Assembly: GCA_008508345.1 (NCBI GenBank)
Contig: QNGE01000125.1
Span: 300,199-364,198, forward strand
Direction of reading: 5' to 3'
Source of the DNA: Paragonimus westermani
Taxonomy: Eukaryota > Platyhelminthes > Trematoda > Plagiorchiida > Troglotrematidae
DNA length: 64,000 bases
The notes beneath the pieces were generated by a model. It was not told where the DNA came from, made no database searches, and was given only the letters and a program-made list of their open reading frames with translations. Position 1 is the stretch's first letter. Each line of letters starts with the position of its first letter. Both the position numbers and the translations under genes were made by a program. This document shows, piece after piece, positions 50,701-63,689 of the stretch.

Positions 50701-52277
50701 TCGATGTTTATATGAATTCTAATGGGGCACAGGTAAACACCAACCTTTTTATTGGTTTCAGACACCACTGAAATCGCTGTCTTGTGACAATAAGTCGCAC
50801 CTGGATATCCCATGTCACGTGTGGTGTGTCCGCTGCGTTGGTCAAACAAGCCCGAACCCACTGTGAATTCGTGCGTATCACGTGAGCAGCTTGGTCCCAT
50901 GTATATCCTATGAGGGAACATAAATCATCCAAGTTTGTTGCCAATCCGTGCAGGGACCAACTAACCTGTGCCCAGTGCACTTTTGCCAAGATGACCAAGA
51001 TGGTACTGACAACAAATGACCTTGAAATATAAACCGATATGTCAGATTTTGTCCGGTATGCGATTGAGGAAAACGAAACCTACCAATGGACCACCCCACT
51101 GGACACACGCCTAACAGCCCGCTACCAGCACAGTTCCAAAAAACTGTATGCAAATTTTGGTTTAGTAGTTTGTCGAAACATCCGTGGTCTCATCCGACTT
51201 GAAATTCTATTTGTATTGCGACATGTTTGGAGTCGAATTTTCACGATACAAACGTTTATTCTTCGCCTTTTTTCAGCACTGTTTCTCTGTTTAAATCAAC
51301 AGGTAACGCGTCGGTAAATATTTGATATGCAATTAACAGATGCGAAACATTTTTGGTGTGGTTGAATTAATACAGAAATTTTGCCATAAATGGGTGTGAG
51401 TAGATGGGTTTTGCGATTCTGTTGTAAAGTGGTTACTGAACAGCTCTGTGTAAGTCTGAGACTGCAACAAATCTATCGGAAAGATAAGTGGTAATGAAAC
51501 CGAAATCTGTGGGGAAAAACACAATTGGCAATGGCATAAAAGGTGTCCCTGTTGACATCAGAAAAAGTATACTACCTCCTTTAATTGATTCGAATGACAC
51601 ACGTTTCTTGTTTCACAGGATTGCCTGTGTGTGGGGCACAAATCCAAGGCCTAAATAAGCTATACGCATACATATCCTCTACGGTGTGCTGCTCTTGTTG
51701 TGCTCGATGGTTTCTGTGATCTAGACTGTGAAAACGGGCGTTTACTTGACCTAGATTAGCTCACTTTTTCCAAACAGCTGACAACCCGTGACATATTTCT
51801 CCAAAAACACTTCACCAATTATCTACCGTATTTCTCCAGAGTGCGCCATTTTCGAAAACTCATTAACGTTGTTTCACAGTTGTCCCACTTCTGTTTCTGT
51901 CTTTAGAACCGACGAACAACTGCTAATTAAGTTTTCGAGCCATTAATCATGTGACCTAGTGTGTTAATTATTCTCCGTTGCTGAAATATTCTTCCGCCGT
52001 TTTTTGTTGCTTGCTCTATTCGTGTCACTCAGTTCACGGGCTGACAGCTACACAAATAATCTTCTCAAAAATTTGAAAAGGCGGACTGCCAAGATCGATA
52101 AGAAATCATAGAAACAGCCGATCACCGGCCAGGTGGACCTGGTGAATTGACTAGACATGAACTCAAATGAAGATTAGAATAGTTTCGAATGGCTTGTCAG
52201 TTGCACGCACTTATTAACTGAATATCATTACTAGGGTTTTATTCAGTTGAACATTCTCATATTTTTGACTTTTTCAG
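44718..52277. other. Long stretch without recognisable gene
   Basis: Contains a (TA)n run at 49022-49037. A frame at 51039-51317 starts MSDFVRYAIEENETYQW and ends near a good donor (CAG before GTAACG at 51303). It cannot be joined in phase to the exon-like segment at 52278. No other feature is supported. Confidence 0.35.
49022..49037. repeat. Short (TA)n microsatellite
   Basis: Alternating T and A run in otherwise mixed sequence. Confidence 0.8.
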
Positions 52278-52450
52278 TCCTTTGGAACTGTACCAGCAGT
52301 ATAACATGTGTCCAGGACATGACTTTTTATCGGGATGTTTACACAAAGTACCCTAACACACACATCGGCAAAGCCCCGTTGTTGGAATCACAGGGTTCAA
52401 CGATTGCATTCATGCAACTGTTTATCGGTGTTGCTGGAATTTTATCAAAG
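52278..52450 (+). CDS. Possible internal exon, unidentified
   Basis: A strong polypyrimidine tract and acceptor (tttttgactttttcag, ending 52277) precede an open segment of 173 bp. It ends AAG before the donor GTAAAG at 52451. Only one of three phases is open: the exon takes one base from the previous exon and ends on a codon boundary. The peptide includes TFYRDVYTKYPNTHIGKAP and a hydrophobic end (IAFMQLFIGVAGILSK). I do not recognise the family. No partner exon was found nearby, so it may be part of a gene with long introns or a false exon. Confidence 0.35.
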
Positions 52451-55034
52451 GTAAAGTAATTGGCCTGTAGGTTAGAGTTGCAGACGAGACGTTCGGTGAC
52501 GGCTCAATCAAAAGAGAGTAGTCACTGTGTATATGTACTCCAGGCAAATGACTCGCCTAGCAGCTGAAAGGAGTTGTATCAGTTGACTGTCACTGATATA
52601 TCGAGCCGTCACCAAACATGTTGTCTGAGTTGTTGTAAAACAGGCGTGCGCATAGTATCGTCAAAACAGTAAAACGTTCTTTTTCCCTCTGCGAACCTTG
52701 TTTAACTCATGTACATAAACGAATTAATATATCATTGGAAAAATCTTGAAGTTGATTTTTCTCTAAGATCTAACGACACAGATAACTGTTACCAAAAGAC
52801 TTTCTCTACAGGTTCCGATCATTGTCAAGGCGAAATACCACAGTCTGCCAACGGTTGTAATCAATGTGTAATTCAGCAGCACGTCATAATTTCTGTTGGT
52901 TTTCACTTCCTTTTAAAACCCTAAGTCTTGGTGAACTGCGATTTCTTTCTACCGAACAAGTGGGTCCCAACATTTAAGTCGGCTAAAATATCTCACTACA
53001 GTGTACAAGTGATTAACCGAACTCGTTTTGAACAAACTCGTGGTGCTCAAATTTTCAACGTAGTACGTACAAGCAATCCAAATGAATATTACTCCAGTTT
53101 GAATACAAACTACGATTACAACCAGTCCAAATGAGTGTCGATGCTTCTTTCGAAGCATGGAATGTGGGAGTCAAAATATTTTCCGTCCGTCTGCCTAAAG
53201 CCAGCACGCTGGCATGATTGGTTCAGTTTATTTTGAGCTCATTGTACAAGATATATTGGATTGTTAGAACGTTTTAACCAGCGGCTCCATACATCAACAT
53301 CTGAACCCCACGGACGTTGTTTGAGTCTGACCAGTTAAGGTGTTGGTTTAGTTTATAGTGTCTTGCGCTGAGTTGAATAATCCAATGCGGTTTTTAATGG
53401 TGTCGATCACTAGTGTGGATAATGAGCTTTCTCCTTAAAACCGACACAGTTTCGTGACTTACATCGTTTTGTCCGATGGAGATGGTCTGAACGAGATTCG
53501 AACAGAAGTTTCTTTAGGTTACCAGTTCGGTTTCATTCGCGTGTTCACTGGATGCTTGGTTGACTAAGCACTGTCTATCTCATTTTTAGCATAAATCGTC
53601 TTTCACAGCAGCCCCAGCATTATACTTAAGTAAAAAACTTCAGTGACCGGACTCACTATGTAGAGGTTGTCTGACCGTATTTCAGTGGTACCGCTTCAAT
53701 CACCATTGGGCTTGGACTTGAATGTGAACGTCCATTTGACGTAGTTCGTGTGAAACGCTTTGAGCCAGCAAACCGCTAAACGTACCTGTTATTTCAGAGT
53801 CGATTTGGATGGATGGTTAGGCTAACTGCCTCAGCTTGACTGTATTCCATTAACGAAGTGAACAAACACCATTCTACTAATCATTTGTATTTTGCATGTT
53901 ACGCTGTTCTTGTATGCTTACGAGCAAATGTCAAAATAACTTTCATTACCCGTGACCTTAAAACTTTTCCCGCCACATCAGGAAATGAAACGATCTGTAA
54001 CCCTCATCACCCTTCAAGCGAAACGTCACTCAAGCAACCTTAAGAAACTGATTCAAATATGTTAATATTCTGTCTATAGGTTGTGACATTTAAAAATGTC
54101 AGATCCCCAACTTCTGTTCGAACCCTAGATTCATTGAAACTTCAAGAATTAAACACTCCAGTTATGTGTACATTATCTGTTTCTGTCTTCAAAACAGACA
54201 CGACATTTTGGACGTTGAACTAATTCAAAGTTGATCATATCAGTGATATATAAGACAATGTGTAGCAGAGATTTCAATTTAAACGCATACCTTTAGCGTT
54301 AAACTAAAGTTATTTATTAATTGAATGGTTTATTTTCATCTGTTCCTATCCCTTAAGGTGGAGGAATTATCACGTTTGTCATTGAACATTCAGTTTAGGA
54401 TTCAACAGGCACTTAATGATGTTAAAATTCTCCCAGTTTTATATCTCACAGAGAAAGATCGGAAATGCTAAATCCGTTTTCACTCCATAGGATCAGCCAA
54501 CTAAAAGAACTCATGAAATCTTCCAGTTCTCTCAAACTGGTATATTTTTAGGGGAAGATTACAATCCTTTTATTAAAAGCCAAAACAAGTATCTCAGAGT
54601 TCACTTGTCAATGCTGAAGGAGAGCTTGACTGTTGACATCTCTGATAGCAAACGTTTTATCAAGCAAAGTAATTCATTCATGGGGCGCTTGATCATTGTA
54701 TAGAATATCTGCCAGTGCGCTGAAAAAGTTCAGAGGTAAGATAGACTGGTTAAAAGAAAACAATTTTTTAGCAACCGTTTCAGTAGCCTCTGACCTCATA
54801 TAAATTCCGGTAACGACAACGTGGTTGTTGAGCAAAATCGAAAAGAGCGGCAAGACGGTCAAATGATACACAAGTACGACTTCGTAGTGATTATGGTCAC
54901 ACGCAAAGCACGTTTAGGCAGTCGGTGCTTATGGGGATAAGTTAAATGGAAGGGACCAAATCATCACGTCAACTGAATGTGTGTTTGGCCTTGATGAGCT
55001 CAAGATGTGAACGAACTCTTCTTTAACGCATAAA
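52451..55034. other. No recognisable gene
   Basis: Only chance-length open frames are present. I see no repeat family member. Confidence 0.4.
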
Positions 55035-55118
55035 ACCGAATGGANGGCTCACTGGAATGTCTATCCGAATCTGAAGGCTGCGATCAAATGTGAGGGATGT
55101 TTAATTTGAAAATAAGTC
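55035..55118 (+). mobile_element. SINE 3' fragment
   Basis: It matches the unit part after the ribozyme: a ggaatgtctatccgaatctg block, then gcgatcaaatgtgagg, then ttgaaaataa. There is no tRNA-like part or ribozyme. One ambiguous base (N) is at 55045. The left edge is close to where a ribozyme-cleaved RNA would start, but it is too diverged to fix. Confidence 0.7.
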
Positions 55119-58100
55119 TGGAATATTCCATTTGATCTTCTTTTATTGGTGACCATTGCACAGTACACGATAAGGAACGCTCGCTCTGTGTCATTTTGCC
55201 TGTCATAGACAATCACATGAGCTAAAATGAATGCGTTGGTGTTCTTTGTTTTTGCTGGACAATTCACTCCGTATAGTGTTCACGAAATCTTAGCGAGACG
55301 AATATACACTGAAACGGTTTCTAGAGAAGAAATCGAGTAAGGGGTAAAATTTTCGAATACATTAATTTCCAGAGTAATCAGCACCGTCAATTCTGAGTGT
55401 TTTGTCACAACAGAACTTGCAGTATACTGTGTACCGCTGGTCACATCAGATGGTTGAAGCGTTATCATCCCAACTACTGCAACTCCTCTATATGGCAGTA
55501 TTATATAAAATTTTGTCACGGCGACATTATCTGACAAGACACACAGTTTCTTGTTGCATATTTCTGGTAAGAAATTCCTTACCACAGACATTACTATTAC
55601 TCTGTAGCTACAGTGTATAAATACTCTTTGGTCTACCGGCCAAACAATGTAAAAGACCATGTTTGAGACCAATCGACATACAGTTTTGAAAATGTAGATA
55701 GTGCCAACCGTAAGTCGCATTCGTTGTTGCGATCCACCTGGTCTAGTATGTCTTTGTCACCTCCAAAAATGGCATTTGGTCATTAGTTCATCGGTCCACA
55801 GTGAATGTAATATTCCCAAAAGTCTTGTTATGAACGATTGAAACCTTCTGTAGACATTTCAGTTCGTCCATCATATACAAGAAATCATCCGCCTACTGCT
55901 AACATTAATGGGCTAACCTAACAAATTCATCCAGCTTGTTGCATTCAAGCTTGCTCATAAAGACTTTAGACAGCTTCAGGCTTACCAGTTAAACCACGCT
56001 CACAACGTCATCTCTGGAATGAGACTGATTGTTGATGATACAACACATTAGCTCCTTCAGTTAATCTAGAAACAGACCGACGCTAATCCGACAAGTTTCG
56101 ATGCAATCACAAAGAAATGGTATTGTTTCGATCACCGAAAAATGGGTAAATGTAGGAAAGCATTTAACTATAAAAATTTCCAGTTGGACACACTGAATTT
56201 TAAGACACAGTCAACAAACCACAGATGTTTTAGATTGTGTTTCTATAATTGCTTTCTTAGCCAGATCTGGAGTCTCAACAATCCATTAAACAGCAGCACA
56301 ATAAACCGAATCACACACGTCACATATCGGTTTGAGCATCATTTCATTTTCATGTATCTCTGGCAGTTTGTGCAGCGGTGGATTGTGGGTTGCCATCGAA
56401 AAATTGTGCACAATTATACGTGTACTAACAGGGTCAACTCGATTCAACCGCCACAACCTCCTCAAGAACCTCTTTTCAATTACCACCGTTTTATCTAATC
56501 CAGTTCCTTTTTCTTGAAGTGTCCCTTTATTATATAAAAGTCTCATTACATACCCAACGCAATTGATCACATTCATTAGATCAATGTCGGCCGTTTTATC
56601 ACAAATGAGTTGACTTTCAACTTAATCAAATCTTCAGAGTAGACTACAGTTCTTTGGCCTGAATCGTCATGGTAAGAATTAACAGGAATGAATTTAAAAC
56701 GTACAGGATCCAGTTGAAAAATCGATCGATATAGATTTCAAAGTGCGCCTCAAGATCAAGATCATCGGGGTAGCACAGTCACAGACTGTGACAAAACTTT
56801 CTGCCAGACAAAGTTAACAACAGATTTTCCGCAAAAACTTACTTAATCTTTCATCCTGTTTACCACTTTTGTCTAGTCTTTCACGTTTTTGTTTCCGTTT
56901 TCTTGCATTCCGGCAACAATAACTCTCCACCCGACAATCTTAATCTTTGACGGGAAATCTAAGTAGGTCACCGACAACAGCAAACATCCTGTGAGTATTC
57001 CAAATTTAGTGTACACCACAAAAACTGCTGTTTTTCCGTTGATTCAAAATGAAGATGTAGTTCTTTCTTTCTATCTATTACTGTTCAAATTGCTTTCAGT
57101 AGCTGATTTACTCAAAAATCAAGATTCTGCTAGCCTCAGTCACCTGCTTCTAAAATACCGAACAACCGTGCAGACACCATGTTGGACGTCATATACACAA
57201 TCTGTCCAAAGTTGTCGTGTTAGGTACATACACACTTGGCTTACAGCATCACGATATTCATGACAGATGTGGGGCTTGCTAATCACTAACTCGTTCCCAT
57301 TAGTATATCGATCAGAAAACACGAAAGCTGTTGGATAATCAGTGATGTAAAAAAGGTACAACTGTGTTACTACGAAAAATACGCAAAAAGCGACTGTCAC
57401 ACAGAAAAACAGCAACATCAGTCACTGAAAAAACAATCTTCTAGAAACTGTTTGAATTCAGTAGGGTGGAAAAGTGGGTTAGAACGATGACCAACAAACT
57501 CTTAGCCCATGTCACATTTCACGCGTGTGCAAATATCACGACTAATTCAGTCATGATCACAGAGATGGGCAGTGCATCTCGGTGGAGACACACACACATT
57601 AGCCATAAGGAAGCTTTGATTTCACAGCATTTTATCCACCTGATGTTATAGTTTTAGAATCTGAGCTTATGTGTTCGCGCTTGCGTACTAAACGAACGTC
57701 TTTATTAGTCGCTTTGAAAATTTGAACCAGTGCCTGTAGTAAAGTGATAACGGACTAGCAGTTATAGGTACGAAACTGTCCTGAACACTAACCCTTTCTA
57801 GGGAAAAGTTCTCCAAACTTTCGATGCGTACCACATACTGTTTTCAGTGTAAATGATAATCCTACACTTTCGTTTTTAAATGGGGATGGCTTGCGACGTT
57901 ATTGATTTTGGGATTTTCACATTGATTGGCCATTGCTTATCCACAGACTACTTGTTAAACAGGCTAAATTAGATCGAACCATTCTTTCGGACTGAAAGTA
58001 ATCCACCAAATCTTAACATCGTTTGAGATCTGACAGTGCGCAATAAGTCATGGACGAATTGAGCCTGCAGATTGGAACTCAGGATGTCCCATTGGACAAA

Positions 58101-60401
58101 GCTACGTTACTGAAGCCGTAGGCGAAGAGTTGTTGTACAGTAAGATTAAGCCAGAACAGATAATACCCATGGCGCCCCACATGAACCATCTCTAGAGTGT
58201 GTAAATTAGGATGGATTGACCAGTTCTGTTGGGCACCACAGAAAATTCAATGCCTAACCCTTCATCAGTTGTCTTGATCAAGAAGTTACGAACATGTGGC
58301 AAAATTTCGTTCCAACATCCTAGCTACTCGACATATTACGTTGACCGCCAACTCCATCGTGGTGTTGCTGTCAATGGATTTGCCATATCAGCAATCTGCT
58401 GAACACAGAAGCACAGGTCACTTTTTAGTTAAACCAGCATTATAATCTACGGTTCTGTTTCATGGAGGATGTCTAACCAGATTTTCTACTTGAGACAGAT
58501 CATAATGCGAGTATACTAGTATCTCAGTTTCATATTGCAAAAGCCACGTGGTAAACAACACTTGAACGAGATACATCGCTAGTTCGTGCATGAAACTCAT
58601 TAAACACACAGTTTACTAACGATCAGTCTTAACCATCTTTTAAACTTTCTGAATCAATATAAGCGTCACACCTTTCTAGCTAATCGGCCCGAGTCACGTC
58701 AACAAACCAACTGCACAAAGTACCGTATACTCTTCTAGCTTCAAGGACAGAGTTGTAGAATCTAAGTGGTTAGACAGAACTGCAGTTCAGTTTGACACTA
58801 TTGGTTGTCACAAATCAGTCCAAAAAAATGTTGTCAAATGCTATGCTGTTCCAATACATATTGATCGTTACATTTGGCCATGTTTACGCGAAAGGAACAA
58901 TTGTAGTCCAACTTTCATACTGGGTCAGAAAACCACACCGACTTTAGACGTTTTAAAACGCGCTGGTCCCATTTGCAAGCGTTTGTGTGAACTGTATTAG
59001 CCCACGAACATATAGAATTTATACGACTAATTTTACCTGCAACTCAGGGAACCGTGATTTGTGCCTATTTGAGTGATTGTCGTACAAGCCATGGTTTACT
59101 GATAGCGACCGTCTTCAAATGCTCGTCAGCTAGACCAACCGACGTGGAACAAATATTTATCGGAGTAGGTCGAACTCGTTCTAAACCATGAAGACAACAA
59201 AATTACTTTGAAACGATAAACCACAGCGGCAAGTCAACACACATACATGCATATTCACCACACACCCTTCTGTAATTTTAATCATAGACAAAGGGATGGT
59301 AATCAATATTTCAAACTTCCAGCTAACTATGCATTCTTAATTGTGTCTTATTCACCGTCTTCATCGCCATCCCCTTGAAAATTCAAAAACAGGATCTTCC
59401 CACTTCCCCAGATAATTAACCACTATCTCATTAGACTGATTATGACCCCTTGTATAATCTTTTATCCTACCACAGTGAGTTAGCCTTCTTTAGGATTCCT
59501 CCCACTAAGATACACACTCAATAAAGTAACAAACCAGACCAACCACACCGTTTAGTTGCAAAGAAACTGATCAGAGGAACGTACCTCCGGACCGTACCAG
59601 CCCAAGATTTGTACTAAATTTCAACGTCAGCGCGTGCTCTCGGAATACCGATTAACGTAGATATGCGTATAAATCCAACTCATGCTTGCGTTTAGTGGCA
59701 CTTTGTTGAGGGTTTGAAATTACTAATATCCTTTGTTCACACTATTCTAACGTTGTTGTTCCAGCCTATTATTATCCTGCTCAAACTGGTTCACTTCGGT
59801 GACGAACGCCAGCTTTGAATCTCCTCCATACGCACCACAACAGGATGGTTGAGGGTATGCTGCAAATTTTTAACTGATATCCAGTTTTTTCAGGTTATCG
59901 CTCATAGTATTTGATGGATAGTTACGTTTATGGTTGATAACTTTTACACGTTTCAGGTCAGCACGGATGAAATCCACGCTAACCGCAGCCACTAATGCAA
60001 TATTGCACAGGGATATATCACTGTGATTTGGTTAGGTGATTTATGGAGTTACCTCAATGAAAACTTACGTAATTCTTGATTGGCTCGTTTACCATCTGCG
60101 TAAGCTGCCTGTAACAATTTGAGACCCGACGAGGATGGCTGTCGTCGGAACTGGTCGATTTCGAGGTGAGTCGCTGCTGTTAAATACAATAAACCCGTCC
60201 TCTCCTACACAGAGTAGCCTCGTGTGCTCTCGATGTGTTTTGAAACCAGTCAAGTCGAATGACATGGACTAGATCGTGCTAGACTTGAAATCTTGAAGAA
60301 CGTAAGATGGTGAAGCAAACCAGAACAGTTCGTACGCTGTCCTCCGTTGAATAGAAAGTGCTGTCCATCGTGCAAGATTTTCGACTTATTTTTCATGCTA
60401 G
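55119..60401. other. Long stretch without recognisable gene
   Basis: The 146-codon minus frame at 55720-55280 overlaps a splice-bounded plus frame at 55402-55560. Neither has a recognised motif, and both lengths are within chance. The remainder shows nothing I can name. Confidence 0.35.
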
Positions 60402-60917
60402 TTCACGCTGTTCACAATCGTTCCGGCTGGTGGACAGTCCCTCAAGAAGCCAATCCTGCAAGAAAAATTCAGACTATACTTCAAGTTGACCGGTGGACCA
60501 TATGTGACGAACAGTTTGTAGATCAATCATTCATTGGGCCGCAGTGGCCACCGGTTCATCACTATTGGCAACTGGTGAGGTAGACTCAGTTCCCCCTCTC
60601 ACACACAACTTCGTTTGGTTTTATTGAAAGACAAGCTGGAAGACCCGACACAAGTACCAGTGGATGCTAATCAGCCAAAATTTGTATCCGCTCCATCATT
60701 AAACGCTCATATGCCGTTTATCGGTATCCCAATATCTGAGGTCATCAGTATGTCCAATGAGAGGAGAGCAATCACATATTCAGCACAATCCAAACGATGT
60801 ACAGTGAAGCTGCTTTTGTACAAGAGGGCTACCGGGAATACATTTCATTTGAAAATGATCGGGTGGTTGTACAGTGCTTACTGCTCTGTTCGCAGTCAGG
60901 CAATAGTACAGGCGTAG
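60402..60917 (+). CDS. Coding-like open segments, unidentified
   Basis: A segment from a possible acceptor (cttatttttcatgctag-like, near 60402) to a possible donor GTGAGG at 60574 encodes a stretch including TILQVDRWTICDEQF and PQWPPVHHYWQL. After about 56 bp, and a possible acceptor near 60628, another frame opens (DKLEDPTQVPVDANQPKF, then MPFIGIPISEVISM) to 60917. A third frame overlaps from 60797. The composition is protein-like. The region abuts a CR1-like LINE relic on the same strand, so it could be the decayed upstream part of that LINE rather than host exons. Confidence 0.25.
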
Positions 60918-60949
60918 ACAGACATGAATGTCAACTAAATAGTTTCAGA

Positions 60950-61600
60950 GTTGTAGTTACACGCACTGAAATTCATCCTGCAATTCTACGGCTGCTTGGT
61001 GGAGATAGGACTACTACTTCTAATCTAGAGAGTGTTGGTGTTTTATTAAGAAAATAGCATGCGTCCGTCTTTGTTGACAGTCAAGAAGCACATCAACTAC
61101 CCCTAGGAGAGTTACACTTTGATCTCAATTTTCTCACCATGTATCCTGTTGTAAATGCTGGCAGAATTTCTTGACAGCACGTCACCTGGCTTCAACCTAA
61201 CTTCTCAAACGTTACTGAAGCGATGCGTGCGAAATTCGGCAGGTCTACGGACTCAGCTTCCCACCAGTTCTCTAGAAGAGGCAAGCTTCCGAAGAACTGG
61301 TGGATCTAGGCTGTAGTCTCCACCTCAACGGAGGATGATCGTAATGAGCTAGTCAGCTACATGGCAGTTGCTCTACTCAATGGCTAATTGAAGGAATTCG
61401 TTGCCTGCCTTGAAATTTTGTGTGATACTCAACAAAGATTCCGAAAGGGCTTTTCTATGTCCAACCAACCTACTGAGAATCAGGAAACAATGAGCCAAGA
61501 AGGTGGACGTAGGTAAGCCGATAGATGTTACCTTAAAGGACTTCTCTACGGCTTTCGACAGTCATCCAGTATCAAATAAGTCAGCCTCAGCTATTGATAT
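60950..61600 (+). pseudogene. CR1-like LINE reverse transcriptase relic
   Basis: Frames interrupted by several stops and shifts keep the landmark order of CR1-type LINEs. An endonuclease-RT linker with GDRTTTSNLESVGVLL is followed by a stop at 61055-61057 and then HASVFVD. Next come RGKLPKNW (about 61280-61302), where these enzymes have a LPxDW motif, then DRNELVSYMAVALL, then QQRFRKGFS (about 61432-61455). Last is PIDV followed by DFSTAFD (about 61540-61560), the first catalytic Asp block. The YADD box and everything after it are missing. It is old, truncated and non-functional. Confidence 0.75.
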
Positions 61601-62256
61601 GTTCTGTGTACCTGGAGAAGTGCAATTTCAGTATTCAATATATTCACACATTTAGTGATTAAAAGAAAAATAGACTAGTTGGATTGAATCACAAAAGAAC
61701 AAAAATGTTGGCCTCACGAAAGCGTTAACGAACTGTCACAGTGTGAATAAAAGAAGAATCTGTTGCTTCGTTTCGCGGTCAGTTCAGAGACAAAACGAAT
61801 GTGCTTGTGCAAAAGTCGAGATAAATATGGAATAACGCATAAAAAAAGAGTAGGACTGAATGACGAAGCTAAGTGTTTGTGTCGAGATCTGGTGGAATTT
61901 GTAGAAAAACAGTTGAAAAGATGGGATTAAAGTAGATTCGTGTCCGAAAAAAGTTTCTCTGTAAAATTTTTGCACAGGCTGAAGTTCTGACTGATTATTT
62001 AAGGAGAACAGGTTTTTTATGAATTTGGCCAAAATTAAATATCCTTTGACAAAACAGCGAGGGGAAGCAAATAGTAAACAATATTTTCAGCTGGAGTGAA
62101 CACAGACAATGATGGATCGGCTGACAAAATTACGTGGAACAGACAGCGATTTTGACCACCAGACATAAAACTAGAGTTTTCTAACTTTGATGAGTGCATT
62201 GGTAGTATGATGTAACTATATTGTGTTGGTACTTGAACTAATTTCCCAAGAGGTAA
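61601..62256. other. No recognisable gene
   Basis: Spacer after the LINE relic. Only chance-length open frames are present. Confidence 0.4.
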
Positions 62257-62517
62257 CGAAAAAAGGTTGATGTGGATGTACCTTATGCAAATGGCGGAAT
62301 GAACATGCATTGCGTGATTCTTCATATCGGTTCCATTTCGCACTCAAAAACAGTGTTACCACGTATGACTATCTTAAGTGAAAAACTGTGGGATTCCGCA
62401 AAACTTTGTACTCTGGACAATCCGTCCACCACGGCGTTTGAAGAAAACCAAGTCAGTTATTTTATACCAAACACTGTCGGTTGCACATCTGAGCACAAAC
62501 ACATGCTCATGAAATAG
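62257..62517 (+). CDS. Possible exon or relic, HisRS-like anticodon-binding fold
   Basis: An open frame from after a stop at 62254 to TAG at 62515. It includes CVILHIGSISHSKTVLPR, ILSEKLWDSAKLC and NQVSYFIPNTVGC. The succession of strand, serine-rich turn, helix with LW, strand and NQ-strand resembles the C-terminal anticodon-binding fold of histidyl-tRNA synthetases and the HisRS-like tail of the eIF2alpha kinase GCN2. No clean acceptor is visible and the frame ends early. It could be a pseudogene piece or chance. The resemblance is a pattern judgement, not an alignment. Confidence 0.22.
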   Translation, partial: RKKVDVDVPYANGGMNMHCVILHIGSISHSKTVLPRMTILSEKLWDSAKLCTLDNPSTTAFEENQVSYFIPNTVGCTSEHKHMLMK

Positions 62518-62519
62518 CA

Positions 62520-63689
62520 TAAATGAGACATAGAATGAAAATAAGAACGAACAAAGGATTACATCATATAGAACGCTGGAGTCAGTGGGGATGGGGGTTA
62601 ACGACTAAATAAGATAGCCTGATTAGGAGTCTTAAAGCGACCGCGCGACAGATCGTCAACTGATGAATAGATCGCGGATTACTATCGTAGCTCACAGATT
62701 ATCTCCAAGATCGACATCTTAAACGAAAGGGATGATGACGTGGCATCGGAATGACAAGACAACTAACGGGCTACATCATGCTCGTTGTTGTTGCTCCTAT
62801 TGTTCATCTTTAAAATGACATTAAAAGATAGCGACAAGAAGATGCAGTGAACTCTGAGTAGTATTGTTGAGATGAAATGTCCTAAAACGTCCCCTCCGGT
62901 GTGTATTGCTGAGTCATAACTCTCAGGCTTACAGTCAATCCATCCAAATAGAAACTGGTAAGCACCCGTCATTTATCAAGAACTGAGTGTTTACTGAGAG
63001 ACTAAAGTTACCAATGTCAGCGAGTGATGGGAACGACTGATATCGCAGTTTTTCTGCTTATTGTGTTTTTATAACGAAGAATGTCAACATGATTAGCAGA
63101 AGCCTAACGGAAAGCACTTAGGACGTCTTAATTAGAGCCTTCTGTCGATAGACAACTCACTAGTGAACTATCACTCTGAGTTATACAACTAAGCTTACCC
63201 TACCCCCTATGAGGGATATACAATTATGTAATAAGTACTTGTGTGCAGAAAAAAAGCGTGTTTCAATGTTCCGTTCATTTTCCAATTCAGAAGAACTTGT
63301 GAACTGGACCAGTTCTCCATGTGTGATGAAAATGCCAGAAGGCGGCTCACTTTGACCCACAGAATGTTGCATCTGCCGTCACCGTCAAGCATGTTGATAC
63401 GCCTAATCAGGAAGAGTCTCCGAGGTCACTCGTGAAAGCTGAAACACCAGATACACGCAAAACAACATCGTTCCGGTGTTAGAATATGTCTAATCTGCAA
63501 GGTCTCCTAATCTGTTATGGTAACGTCGTCAGCAGAATGCTTCAGGTGAAGCTTAGCTGCATTCATTCGTGATGTCACCTTGATTCTTCAATCACCATGA
63601 CCAACTGAACAAGTCTGAAGTGGTTTACAATCTCCATTATCAGCGCCAGCAAGTCACCAAATACGAATTCGAGTTTCTGTAGCGTCTGA
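62520..63689. other. No recognisable gene
   Basis: Near 63500-63690 the minus strand continues the dispersed repeat beyond the part shared with 30 kb. I cannot identify it. No gene is supported. Confidence 0.4.

Noticed and set aside
50814..50998. Minus-strand exon ending at a CAG/GTGCGA donor
   Set aside because: The frame is protein-like, but no acceptor or partner exon is convincing and other frames overlap.
51039..51317. ATG-opened 92-codon frame with good donor
   Set aside because: It ends in phase 0 and cannot join the 52278 exon, which needs one carried base. No other partner was seen.
55280..55720. 146-codon minus frame resembling a beta-sandwich
   Set aside because: About one frame of this length is expected by chance in this much AT-rich sequence, and there is no diagnostic residue pattern.
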